Positions 27,401 through 35,050 of a stretch of 64,000 bases of DNA are shown here, one piece after another. Position 1 is the stretch's first letter. The number at the start of each line of letters is the position of its first letter. A model generated the notes under the pieces. It ran no database searches and had not been told where the DNA came from. It saw only the letters and a list, made by a program, of their open reading frames with translations. Where the stretch lies: contig JAFAER010000090.1 in NCBI GenBank assembly GCA_023423895.1, forward strand, positions 62,001-126,000. Direction: 5' to 3'. A program made the translations under genes and the position numbers. Source of the stretch: Pseudomonadota bacterium (lineage in GTDB: Bacteria; Myxococcota_A; Polyangia; Polyangiales; Polyangiaceae).

Positions 27401-28242
27401 CGGGGACCGGCAAGGTGAAGCCGCTGCCTCAGATGACGCTCGCTCGTTTCGATCGTGTCCTCGGCGAGCTCGCGCCGCGGCTTCGGAACCTCGCGCTCTG
27501 GAACTACGGCGAGCCTCTCTTGAACAAGGCCGTCCCCGACATGATCGCGCACGCGAAGAAGGCTGGCGTGGGCGTCGTGAAGGTGTCGTCCAACGTTCAC
27601 TTCCTCGACGGGGAGCGCGGGCTCGCCTTGCTTCGTTCGGGCCTCGACGTCTTGATCCTCAGCGTCGACGGGGCGAGCGCCGAGACGTACTCGCGCTTCC
27701 GCAAGGACGGCGACTTCGACCGCGTCGCGCGCTCCGTCGCTTGGCTGTGCGCGGAGAAGAAGCGCCTCGGGCTCGCGAAGCCGCGCATCGAGCTGCAGTT
27801 CATCGTGATGCGCCACAACGAGCACGAGCTACCCGAGATGCGGCGCCTCGCTCGCGAATGGGGCGTCGATCGCCTCCGTGTCAAGACCGTGGGCGCGGAC
27901 GATCCGGAGACGAAAGACCTCGTCCCGGCGACGCGGCTCCTCTCTCGCTATCAGGAAGACGGCACCACGCCGAACGTTCGCCATGCGTTCTGCACGATGG
28001 CCTGGGATCACGCGGTCGTGAACGTCGACGGCTCGGTCACGCCGTGCTGCTATCTCCGTCCGGACATGGGCGAGGCGTTCGTGATGGGCAACGTGTTCGA
28101 ACGACCGTTCCTCGAGATCTGGCGAGGCGACAGGTACCGCGCCTTCCGCGCGGCGATGCTCCGCGGACGTGCGGACATGCCCGTGTGCAATCGGTGCCGG
28201 GGAGGCACGCACGATCTGCTCGCGGCCGTGGAGGCGGTGTGA
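24487..28242 (+). CDS. three-part fusion: MurG-like glycosyltransferase, GT4 glycosyltransferase, radical SAM/SPASM
   Basis: A 1251-residue protein with one uninterrupted frame from ATG 24487 (ATGA overlap). Residues 1-360 are a MurG-like GT-B enzyme (HTINGVGLGHVARAVNIASS, SQAGYNAIAEIRALEKP). Residues about 370-755 are a GT4 glycosyltransferase with PKLGGMETVARALA, NGVDPLRF, SRLAPRKGH and the E-x7-E type motif in EGFGVALLEAA. A linker of about 190 residues with no named domain follows. Residues about 950-1251 are a radical SAM domain with CNLACPTC (Cx3Cx2C), and then a SPASM-like C-terminal region (SVTPCCYL, MPVCNRCRG) for extra iron-sulfur clusters. SPASM enzymes typically act on peptides. 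The fusion implies that glycosylation and radical chemistry act on one product. Upstream in-frame sequence is antisense-like and excluded. Confidence 0.9.
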   Translation: MRVAFHTINGVGLGHVARAVNIASSIRDLVLDVRLLLLTNARDTSLITRAGLDFVKLPPRLNEPHADPTRVRTALPEPLERAALIAALDAFGPDLVVFDTHAPMDIVRHTAALGARAVLVLRELRPEALRAFAASTGPLAFDRIVVPHEPGEMDLSPLAGLPVALVGPIVRPVVRQASRPATAPLVVATAGGGGQPVDARRYVRAVADAHLLARARFPALETVLVTGPYGETPANVEAYAGLTIERSVADLGALLGQATLVISQAGYNAIAEIRALEKPAILVPAHRKAEDQRGRALRLVRAGAAVISKPEARALADRIERLLGSDGALAAMSLAHRQAPLVARNRGAAAAVLRPAVIVRSDDRAGGARVKKVAIVAHDFAPKLGGMETVARALATSLVASGIEVRVYTQNRLGAQSASGLAQGVVDPIYRPLPPPGRIDLANDLLATIDAALRDAPDVIHLCHAGLGPWIPALRAALPCIVTAHVHGNDLLVPWVSHEGSPESYRAAQTTGLSTADAVVCVSGFSRELACTRGVDPGVLHTVENGVDPLRFRPGPRDAELARRLSLAPGDEVVLTVSRLAPRKGHRTVLEAVARLAEKRPRLKFVFTGASDAMRAELAELAKKLGIASRVVAAGFVSDADLPALYRLADVFALLASEAEDDVEGFGVALLEAAATGVPTIASRTGGVSEAVVDGETGILVTPGDALDAARAIERLLDDRTLARSFGEQGRARVVRDLSQERAAERMLAIWTTLFERRPLTPVAATEPSTLFPAENGVALVRQAQQHGARLRAERNARRASFRKIVEQGRLVRLRATGEGARLLPDALADCAALGHRPRVEVKLRRFVEPDFAAHALPLVEGVELVHGVPQPSQQSASSLLAALEAMPEAVLRNVRLVRLFLTQEALASAPVMVSAVPEAHALRRFFSERGATVVPPPELMRYLSEQPAGGPETGMIEPTNLCNLACPTCPTGTGKVKPLPQMTLARFDRVLGELAPRLRNLALWNYGEPLLNKAVPDMIAHAKKAGVGVVKVSSNVHFLDGERGLALLRSGLDVLILSVDGASAETYSRFRKDGDFDRVARSVAWLCAEKKRLGLAKPRIELQFIVMRHNEHELPEMRRLAREWGVDRLRVKTVGADDPETKDLVPATRLLSRYQEDGTTPNVRHAFCTMAWDHAVVNVDGSVTPCCYLRPDMGEAFVMGNVFERPFLEIWRGDRYRAFRAAMLRGRADMPVCNRCRGGTHDLLAAVEAV

Positions 28243-29591
28243 CGACCCCCACCGTGACGATGCTGTTCGCCGAAGGAACCCCGGACGAGCCCGGGGCGGC
28301 GCTCGCAGCCTACCGCCGCGCGACGGCTGCACTCGACGGCACGACGCCGCTCGTGTGGCACGTCGATCCCGGCAACCTCGGCCTTCTGTCGCGCGCGGTT
28401 CGCGAGCTGCCGCGAGGCCGTCTGGACGTCGTGCTCCGCGCGGAGGATGTCGCGGACGACAGGACCGAGGTCGCTCACGAGACGATCCTCGTCCCCACGT
28501 TGCGCCGTCTTCGTGAGCAAGCGTCCGAAGGCCTCGACCTCGAGCTCCGGATGACGAACGGACGACCGTACGTCTTGCCGCCACCGGCGCTCGACATCTC
28601 GACGAACGACCTCTGCGGGCTCGAGTGCAACATGTGCGGGAACCGCGCGACGCGACGGGATCCGGAGACGATGCTCCCGGAGCAGGTCCGAGCGCTCATC
28701 GCGTCCGCGGCGGACTGGGGCATCCGGCGCGTCGCGCTGACGGGCGCCGGCGAGCCGTTCCGCGATCCCAACATGCTCGAACACCTCCGGTACGCGAACG
28801 AGCTCGGGCACCTCGTCACGATCACGACGAACGGATTTCCGATCTCGGACAAGATCGCGGCGGAGCTGGCAGAGCGCGTCGTGTCGATCTCGGTCTCGAT
28901 CCACGGTGCCACGGACGAGACCCACGAAGCGATCGTGGGCGTCCCGAAGGCAGGCGATAACGCCTGGCGCGCCATCCGGCGCCTCGTGCAGGCGCGCGAC
29001 GCGCGACCGGGCTCGAAGCTGAGCGTGAACGTCTCGACGGTCATCCAGCGTCGGAACCTGACGGAGATCCCGGCGCTCGTTCGGCGCGCGCGCGACTACG
29101 GCGTCGACGGCATCAACATCCAGCCGGTGAACCTCCAGCACGGCTCCTTCCGGGGCGACGACATCGTTCGGCGCGATGACCTCGTGCTCATGTCCCGGCT
29201 CTGGCCCGCACGCGAGCAGTCCGCTGCGATCGACGCCGTCTTCGACGAGCTCGAGACGCTGAAGCGCGAGCTCGGAAAGACGATGCACGCTTCCCTGGAG
29301 CGCCTGGCGCTCATCCGGCGGTACTTCCGCGACTCGTCGCGTGAGGCGCTCGGCGTCGCCTGCCGGGTCGGGGAGGCCTTCCTCGCCGTGGACCATCGCG
29401 GTCGGATCAAGCCGTGTTACCGACTCCCGTGGTCGCATGGCGACGCACGACTCGTGAATGTCCGCGCCCTCTGGAACAGCAAGGCCTACGCGCGGACGCG
29501 CGCCCAGGTCGACGCGTGCCCGCTCACGTGCCTCAACAACTGCTTCTTCCGCGACAAGCGTGTTCCGGACAGAGAGGAGAAGGTCTCGTGA
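28239..29591 (+). CDS. radical SAM protein with SPASM-like C-terminal cysteines
   Basis: A 450-residue radical SAM enzyme from GTG 28239, overlapping the preceding stop as GTGA. About 115 N-terminal residues of unknown fold come before the radical SAM core, which has CGLECNMCGN (Cx3Cx2C) near residue 127, then ALTGAGEPF as the GGEP equivalent and TITTNGFP. The C-terminal part holds more Cys (KPCYRLPW, CPLTCLNNC), consistent with auxiliary clusters. It is a distant relative of the radical SAM part of the fusion protein just upstream, so the operon encodes two different SPASM-type enzymes. Its end overlaps the next gene by GTGA. Confidence 0.9.
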   Translation: MTTPTVTMLFAEGTPDEPGAALAAYRRATAALDGTTPLVWHVDPGNLGLLSRAVRELPRGRLDVVLRAEDVADDRTEVAHETILVPTLRRLREQASEGLDLELRMTNGRPYVLPPPALDISTNDLCGLECNMCGNRATRRDPETMLPEQVRALIASAADWGIRRVALTGAGEPFRDPNMLEHLRYANELGHLVTITTNGFPISDKIAAELAERVVSISVSIHGATDETHEAIVGVPKAGDNAWRAIRRLVQARDARPGSKLSVNVSTVIQRRNLTEIPALVRRARDYGVDGINIQPVNLQHGSFRGDDIVRRDDLVLMSRLWPAREQSAAIDAVFDELETLKRELGKTMHASLERLALIRRYFRDSSREALGVACRVGEAFLAVDHRGRIKPCYRLPWSHGDARLVNVRALWNSKAYARTRAQVDACPLTCLNNCFFRDKRVPDREEKVS

Positions 29592-30109
29592 CGCCGACGA
29601 CGCATCCCGCTCTCGGCGTCATCGACGTCATCGCCCTCAACGTCCGCCCGCTCGAGGCCGTGGTCTCCGTTTCGATCGCCGACCCGGTCCTGGCGAAGGC
29701 CACGGCGGCGGCCGTTTCGGCGGCGCTGCGCAGCGAGCTCGATGCCCTCCGCCCGCGAGCGCTTCGCGTGGTGCACGTGCGCACGCGAAAGCGCCTTGCA
29801 CGCCTCGGCGTGGAGGCGCTCTCCGGCGCGGTCGTCGTCGTCCGGATTACCGAGCAAAGCGCGCGCTACCTCGTCGAGATCGTCGAAGGAGCGCGTGCGG
29901 CCGGTGCGCTCGGCGTCCAGCTCGTGTGGGACGGGCTCGCGCCGGCCCGCGAGCGCGTCGAGATATACGTGTTCGCCGTCCTCGAGCAGGCGCGCGCGAC
30001 GCCGAGCGGGCCGCCGGTCGTGCTCGCCGAAGCCGCGCGGCCGTCGATGGCGCTCCAGATCCTGATGCAGCAACGGAGCGCGACACGCGAGAAGGAGGGA
30101 ACGCGGTGA
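29588..30109 (+). CDS. protein of unknown function in the radical SAM/glycosyltransferase operon
   Basis: A 173-residue protein from GTG 29588. The pattern of short strands and helices (GAVVVVRITEQSARYLVEIV, GALGVQLVWDGL, RVEIYVFAVLEQA) suggests a small alpha/beta domain similar in layout to receiver or Rossmann-like folds, without recognisable catalytic residues. No signal peptide or membrane segment is present. The gene overlaps the radical SAM gene and the next gene, so it is almost certainly cotranslated with them. I recognise no family. Confidence 0.8.
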   Translation: MTPTTHPALGVIDVIALNVRPLEAVVSVSIADPVLAKATAAAVSAALRSELDALRPRALRVVHVRTRKRLARLGVEALSGAVVVVRITEQSARYLVEIVEGARAAGALGVQLVWDGLAPARERVEIYVFAVLEQARATPSGPPVVLAEAARPSMALQILMQQRSATREKEGTR

Positions 30110-31467
30110 TGAACTGCAAACGTGCCGCCGAGCTGCTCCGAGGGCTCGAGAAGAACGAGCTCTTCGTCGAGTCCGAAGAGATCGACGAGCTCCTCGCGTT
30201 CGGCCTCGCGGTCGAGGCGGATCCGGACGACCTGGCACTCGGTCACTGGCTCGACGGCGTCCTCCGTGCGCATGCTCACACGAGCGTCGGCGATCCGAGC
30301 GCGCGCGAGACCCTCGCTCGGTCCCTCGCCGAGGCCGAGGAGCGCCTCAAGAGCGACTGGTTCCGCATCAAGGCGAGCAGGGTCGAGATTCAGCAGAAGG
30401 AGGACGAGCGCATCGCGATGCGGCGGGCGCTCGCGATTCTCGGCGACGGCATCGCGATGAAGGCCGTCATGAAGATCGCCGAGGACTCGCGGCAGCTCGC
30501 GCCGGGCGTAGAGTACGTGGCCTGTGAGCGCCTCGGCTCGGAGCGATATGCCCTGACGCACAAGGGGTTTCGGGTCAACGCGCAGCTCCTGCCGAGGCTG
30601 AGTAGGTTCGCCGACGTGCCTCTCGGATCGTTCCTCCGCACGTTCGACAAGAGCGAGGGCAAGATGCTCGTGTTCGCGAAGGAAGTCGCGACGATCTCCG
30701 GCAACATCGGCTACGTGCGAAAGAACCGCGAGCAGATCGTCATCGGCCTCGCCAAGGTGGGCACCCCGGCGGCGCAAGCCGTGCGCGCCTACAGCACGGC
30801 GCTCCAGGTCACGAACGCGCCGGATACGGCGGTCGTCTGCGCCCGGAACGCCGCGACGTTCGGAAGCACGCAAGAGGCGGCGCGAAAGCTTGCCGAAGCG
30901 CAGGCTGCGCTCCGACGCGTCGGCTATCCGCCGACGCCGATCGTGCTCGGCGCAGCCAAGTCACTGCTCGGCTTCGCTCTCGAGCCAGGCGTGCTTCGCT
31001 TCGTCGAGATCCACCGGAGGCTCCAGCAGGCGTTCGGACGCTCCGAGGAGGTCTTCATCAAGTTCACCTCGCGCCTCATGCCCGCGGCCGGTATGCCGGC
31101 CGAGATCGTCGGACGTGTCGTCGCTGCTGCGTCGAGCCTCGTGTACCAGGCGCCCGCCCGCGAACGGGCGCACCCGCGTGACGTCCGCCCGGCCGCGGTC
31201 GCGCTCGCGTCGATGGTGAAGACCCAGGACCAGATCCCGGAGATCGTGAAGCGCTTCCGCGAGATCGAGGCGGCGCTGGTGCGCGCAGGCGTCAGCGTGA
31301 TGCACAACGTCGAGAACGACGCGCTCGAATGCATCGCGTGTCCTGGGACGCCGGAGGAGGTCGTCGCGACGGTGTCCGCGCTGCTCGCGCAGATCGCGTC
31401 GGGGCGGCAGCCGCAGCGAGGTGACGTCGCGATCGCCGTCGCGTTCGCGAAGCGCTTCGCGTTCTGA
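30109..31467 (+). CDS. protein of unknown function, last gene of the radical SAM/glycosyltransferase operon
   Basis: A 452-residue soluble protein starting at ATG 30109 (overlap with the previous stop). The N-terminal 110 residues are acidic and helical (AELLRGLEKNELFVESEEID). The middle has a helical region with EQIVIGLAKVGTPAAQAVRA, and the C-terminus has a compact domain (VMHNVENDALECIACPGTPEEVV). There is no signal peptide, and I know no family. The operon ends here; a 16-bp palindrome four bases after the stop could serve as terminator. Confidence 0.8.
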   Translation: MNCKRAAELLRGLEKNELFVESEEIDELLAFGLAVEADPDDLALGHWLDGVLRAHAHTSVGDPSARETLARSLAEAEERLKSDWFRIKASRVEIQQKEDERIAMRRALAILGDGIAMKAVMKIAEDSRQLAPGVEYVACERLGSERYALTHKGFRVNAQLLPRLSRFADVPLGSFLRTFDKSEGKMLVFAKEVATISGNIGYVRKNREQIVIGLAKVGTPAAQAVRAYSTALQVTNAPDTAVVCARNAATFGSTQEAARKLAEAQAALRRVGYPPTPIVLGAAKSLLGFALEPGVLRFVEIHRRLQQAFGRSEEVFIKFTSRLMPAAGMPAEIVGRVVAAASSLVYQAPARERAHPRDVRPAAVALASMVKTQDQIPEIVKRFREIEAALVRAGVSVMHNVENDALECIACPGTPEEVVATVSALLAQIASGRQPQRGDVAIAVAFAKRFAF

Positions 31468-31470
31468 GGT

Positions 31471-31486
31471 CCGAGCTCGAGCTCGG
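31471..31486. terminator. 16-bp palindrome between convergent genes
   Basis: CCGAGCTC/GAGCTCGG is a perfect 8+8 palindrome 3 bp after the stop of one operon and 20 bp from the stop of the convergent gene. It has no loop and no T-tract, so it would be a weak bidirectional terminator at best. Confidence 0.4.
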
Positions 31487-31505
31487 CGCGCGCCTGGCAG
31501 CCGGC

Positions 31506-31970
31506 TCAGTGCTGGGTGATGTTGCCCTTGGCGTCGATGACCCAGAGGCCTTCCTTGTCGATCTCGTCGTCCGCGAACGTGTCGTTCTTGTTCGTGTTGG
31601 TCTTGTGGAGATCGTACTGCCCGACGAGGAGCGAGCTGCGCTTGCGCTTGTATTGCTCCTCCCAGGTGCGGGGCTTCTTGCCGTCCGTGTCGACGAGGAT
31701 GGTCGCGCCGTTGTCCATGACGTTGATCATCGGCACCGTGACGCCGTTCACCACGACGCGCTCGTATTTGCCATCGGGCGGGGGAGAGCCGGCCGGCGCG
31801 GCGGGCGCCTGCTGAGCCGCGGTGGGAGGAGCGGTCTCCGTCGCCGGCGGCGGTGCCTCCCTCGGCGCGGTCGACGCGGAGGCCTGAGGTTCGGCGTCGG
31901 CGTTCTTCTTCGAGTTCGTGCAGGCGACGGAAATCAAGGCGGCCAGCGCGACGACGGCAGGTCGAGTCAT
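31506..31970 (-). CDS. lipoprotein, hypothetical
   Basis: A 154-residue protein with a lipoprotein signal (VVALAALISVAC, lipobox SVAC). About 60 residues of Ala/Pro/Thr-rich linker follow, and then a small C-terminal domain (YERVVVNGVTVPMINVMDNG, GLWVIDAKGNI). The linker would span the periplasm. A TAGCAT box lies 6 nt before the ATG. The C-terminal domain is unknown to me. Confidence 0.85.
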   Translation of the reverse strand: MTRPAVVALAALISVACTNSKKNADAEPQASASTAPREAPPPATETAPPTAAQQAPAAPAGSPPPDGKYERVVVNGVTVPMINVMDNGATILVDTDGKKPRTWEEQYKRKRSSLLVGQYDLHKTNTNKNDTFADDEIDKEGLWVIDAKGNITQH

Positions 31971-31976
31971 GCCCGG

Positions 31977-31982
31977 ATGCTA
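31977..31982 (-). promoter_or_regulatory. -10-like box TAGCAT before lipoprotein gene
   Basis: On the minus strand TAGCAT ends 6 nt before the ATG at 31970, again with no room for a ribosome binding site. Confidence 0.45.
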
Positions 31983-32055
31983 TCCGGTTCTGCCGAGGTC
32001 CGCGGCGGCTTCCGAGGCGCCCCGATGCGGCCCTTCCCGCGAGCCAGGTTTGAAG

Positions 32056-32061
32056 TAGGCT
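32056..32061 (+). promoter_or_regulatory. -10-like box TAGGCT before WS/DGAT gene
   Basis: TAGGCT ends 8 nt before ATG 32070. Box and gap (GCGCGCCG) closely resemble those before the radical SAM activase gene at 7100. Confidence 0.45.
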
Positions 32062-32069
32062 GCGCGCCG

Positions 32070-33473
32070 ATGGGCATGGGTTTCGTCCCGCACAAGAAGA
32101 GCCTCAACGCGCTCGATCGGGTCTTCCTCGCCGCGGAGAGCCGCGACGTGATGATGCACGTCGGTGCGCTCCTCGAGTTCGGCGCGACCGAAGGGTCGGC
32201 GTCGGACCTCTCGCGCGAGCTACGCGAGGAGCTCAAACGGGAGATGAACGTCGAGGACCCGTGGAACCTGCGGCTCACCCATCCCGACCTGCTCAAGAGC
32301 CCGGTGCAGGCGTGGGTTCCGGACGAGCACTTCGAGCTCGACTACCACGTCCGGCGTTCCGCGCTCGCGTCACCCGGTGACGAACGCGAGCTCGGCATCC
32401 TCGTGTCCCGGCTGCACGGCGCTCCGCTCGATTTTCATCGGTCTCCGTGGGAAGCCCACTTCATCGAGGGCCTGGAGAGAGACCGGCTCGCGATCTACTT
32501 CAAGGTCCACCACGCATTCCTCGACGGCTACACGGGGATGCGCATCCTGTCGCGCAGCCTCTCGTCCGACCCGAGCGACCTGAAGACGCCGCTGTTCTTC
32601 ACGAAGGCGCCGCTGGCGCGCCCCGAGCGCGAGAAGGATGACAGAGAAGAGCTCGTTCCGACGCTCGACAGTCTGCTCCGCGTCGCGCGCGATCAGGTGA
32701 GCGTTGCCAAGGACGTCGGACGCGCGATCATGGACTCCGTCCGTGCGCGTCGCGAGGAGGATCACGATCTCGCGCTGCCGCTGCAGGCGCCGCGATCGAT
32801 CTTGAACCAGCGGGTGACACGGAGCCGCCGCTTCGCGACCCAGCAGATCGCCGTCGACCGTGTGAAGCAGATCGCGGCGAAGTCCGGCGGGACGCTGAAC
32901 GACGTCATCCTCGCCATCTGCGGTGCAGCGCTCCGGCGCTTCCTCCAGGAGCAGGGCGCCCTGCCGGATCGGCCGCTCGTCGCCATGGTGCCGGTGAACG
33001 TCCGGCCGAAGGATGATCCCGGAGGGGGCAACGCCGTCGGCGCGATCCTGGCGACGCTCGCGACCGACATCGACGAGCCGCGAAAGGCGCTCGACGCGAT
33101 CATTGCTTCGACGAAGCGCGCCAAGGCGCAGCTCCAGGGGATGTCGAAGAACGCGATCATCCAGTACAGCGCGCTCGTCCTGGCGCCGATGGTCCTCTCG
33201 TTCATCCCGGGCGCCGCCGGGCGGATCCCGCCGGCGTTCAACGTCGTCATCTCGAACGTCCCCGGGCCGGAGAGCCCGCTGTACTTCCGCGGCTGGCGTC
33301 TCGAGGAGATGTATCCGCTGTCGATCCCGTTCCATGGCTACGGCCTCAACATCACGGTCCAGAGCTACGCCGGAGCGCTGAACTTCGGCTTCACCGGCTG
33401 TCGAGACACGATCCCGCACCTCCAGCGCCTCGCGGTGTACAGCGGTGAGGCGGTCGCCTCGCTCGAGAAGTGA
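32070..33473 (+). CDS. WS/DGAT-family acyltransferase (wax ester synthase/diacylglycerol acyltransferase)
   Basis: A 467-residue acyltransferase that joins fatty acyl-CoA to fatty alcohols or diacylglycerol. The active-site motif HHxxxDG is present as HHAFLDG near residue 150, the N-terminus has the family-typical start (LNALDRVFLAAESRDVMMHV), and the C-terminal part holds NVVISNVPGPESPLYF. Length is normal for the family (450-480). A second in-frame ATG two codons later is equally possible. The downstream symporter gene starts 6 bp after the stop, so they are probably cotranscribed. A role in storage lipid or membrane lipid synthesis is expected; the real substrate is not visible. Confidence 0.92.
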   Translation: MGMGFVPHKKSLNALDRVFLAAESRDVMMHVGALLEFGATEGSASDLSRELREELKREMNVEDPWNLRLTHPDLLKSPVQAWVPDEHFELDYHVRRSALASPGDERELGILVSRLHGAPLDFHRSPWEAHFIEGLERDRLAIYFKVHHAFLDGYTGMRILSRSLSSDPSDLKTPLFFTKAPLARPEREKDDREELVPTLDSLLRVARDQVSVAKDVGRAIMDSVRARREEDHDLALPLQAPRSILNQRVTRSRRFATQQIAVDRVKQIAAKSGGTLNDVILAICGAALRRFLQEQGALPDRPLVAMVPVNVRPKDDPGGGNAVGAILATLATDIDEPRKALDAIIASTKRAKAQLQGMSKNAIIQYSALVLAPMVLSFIPGAAGRIPPAFNVVISNVPGPESPLYFRGWRLEEMYPLSIPFHGYGLNITVQSYAGALNFGFTGCRDTIPHLQRLAVYSGEAVASLEK

Positions 33474-33479
33474 GCCGCC

Positions 33480-34868
33480 ATGGAGCTGACGCCAGAGGCG
33501 GCCGAGCGCATCACCGAGGGCGACGGCGGGGGAGCTCGGACCGAGCGCGACCCGAACGACGATCGACCGAGCCGGAAACGTTCGAGCCTCTACGTCCAGG
33601 TCCTGGTTGCGATCGCGCTCGGCGTCCTCCTCGGGTGGCTCCGTCCCGAGTGGGGCGTCGCGATGAAGCCGCTCGGCGACGGCTTCGTGAAGCTCATCAA
33701 GATGCTGATCGGGCCGATCGTCTTCTCGACGGTCGCCGTCGGCATCGCCGGTATGAAGGACCTCAAGAGCGTCGGCCGGGTCGGCGGCAAGGCGCTCGTC
33801 TACTTCGAGGTCATGACGACGGTCGCGCTGCTCATCGGGCTCGCGATCGCGCACCTGGCGAGGCCCGGCGCGGGGATTCATGCGTCCGCCGCCACGATGG
33901 ACAGCTCCGTCCTCGACAAGACGCTCTCCGCGCCGCGTCCACACGGGTTCGTCGAGCACCTCCTCGCGCTCATCCCGAACAGCTTCGTCGGCGCGTTCGT
34001 CGAAGGAGACGTGCTCCAGATCCTCCTCCTCGGGGTACTCCTCGGGATCGCGCTCGCGGGGCTCGGCGAGCGCGCCGCGGGGATCTCGCGTCTGCTCGAG
34101 CAGCTCGCGACCGCAATCTTCGGAATCGTGGGCATCGTGATGCGGCTTGCACCGCTCGGCGCGTTCGGGGCCATGGCGTACACGGTCGGCAAGTACGGCG
34201 TCGGTACGCTCGGCAGCCTCGCGAAGCTGATGGCCGCCTTCTACGCGACCGCGCTCCTGTTCGTGTTCGTCGTGCTCGGCTCGGTGATGCGCGCGCTCGG
34301 GCTGTCGATCGTCAAGCTCCTCAAGTACCTGCGTGAGGAGCTCGTGATCGTGCTCGGGACGTCGTCGTCGGAGTCAGCGCTTCCGCGCTTGATGGCGAAG
34401 CTCGAAGCGCTCGGATGTTCGCCGCCGGTCGTCAGGCTCGTCGTTCCGACGGGCTATTCGTTCAACCTCGACGGGACCGCGATCTACCTCACGCTCGCTG
34501 CGCTCTTCGTTGCTCAGGCGCTCGACGTTCCGCTGAGCCCAGGCGACGAGCTGCGATTGTTGCTCGTGCTCCTCCTCACGTCGAAGGGAGCGGCAGGCGT
34601 CACGGGCAGCGGGTTCGTGACGCTCGCGGCGACGCTCTCGGTGACGGGCAGTGTGCCGGTCGTCGGGATCACGCTGCTGCTCGGGGTCGACCGGTTCATG
34701 TCGGAGGCGCGCGCGCTCACGAACTTCGTCGGGAACGCTGTCGCGACGGTCGTCGTCTCTCGATGGGAGAAGCAGCTCGACATCGACGTCGCGAAGGCCG
34801 TCCTCGACGGGAGGGAGCTCCCACGCGCGGCGACGCCCTCCTCGCCGTCCTCGCCCTCGCGCGCCTGA
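33480..34868 (+). CDS. dicarboxylate/amino acid:cation symporter (DAACS, GltP/DctA type)
   Basis: A 462-residue inner-membrane transporter that takes up dicarboxylates or glutamate/aspartate with protons or sodium. A charged N-terminal tail of 35 residues precedes about eight membrane segments and two re-entrant loops. The family signatures are LGTSSSESALPRL (the serine-rich hairpin loop), PTGYSFNLDGTAIYLTLAAL and LTSKGAAGVTGSGFVTL, followed by DRFMSEARALTNFVGNAVA. All are intact, so it should be functional. It follows the acyltransferase gene by 6 bp. Confidence 0.95.
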   Translation: MELTPEAAERITEGDGGGARTERDPNDDRPSRKRSSLYVQVLVAIALGVLLGWLRPEWGVAMKPLGDGFVKLIKMLIGPIVFSTVAVGIAGMKDLKSVGRVGGKALVYFEVMTTVALLIGLAIAHLARPGAGIHASAATMDSSVLDKTLSAPRPHGFVEHLLALIPNSFVGAFVEGDVLQILLLGVLLGIALAGLGERAAGISRLLEQLATAIFGIVGIVMRLAPLGAFGAMAYTVGKYGVGTLGSLAKLMAAFYATALLFVFVVLGSVMRALGLSIVKLLKYLREELVIVLGTSSSESALPRLMAKLEALGCSPPVVRLVVPTGYSFNLDGTAIYLTLAALFVAQALDVPLSPGDELRLLLVLLLTSKGAAGVTGSGFVTLAATLSVTGSVPVVGITLLLGVDRFMSEARALTNFVGNAVATVVVSRWEKQLDIDVAKAVLDGRELPRAATPSSPSSPSRA

Positions 34869-35050
34869 CCGCTGCGGAGAGACCGAAACGATTCCCGGAC
34901 GTTCGGATCCCCGCTGCGCCGTTCGGTCACGGACGCTCGGAAGTGCGCACATTTGCGCAGGAAACGGGATGAAGCGGGCCTAGAGTAAAAGCTCCAATCG
35001 GGACGTCATTGAGATGCACGCGCGTGCGAGCGTCCGCTATTCCGTTCGCG

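Noticed and set aside
25375..27825. An 816-residue minus-strand frame opposite the fusion gene
   Set aside because: The plus strand shows glycosyltransferase and radical SAM motifs over the same interval.
32370..33959. A 529-residue minus-strand frame opposite WS/DGAT and the symporter
   Set aside because: Spans two real plus-strand genes with intact catalytic motifs; shadow frame.
34953..34986. A classical -35/-10 promoter (TTGCGC and TAGAGT) before the lipoprotein gene at 35051
   Set aside because: The spacer of 22 bp is too long for a standard sigma-70 promoter; only the -10-like box may be real.
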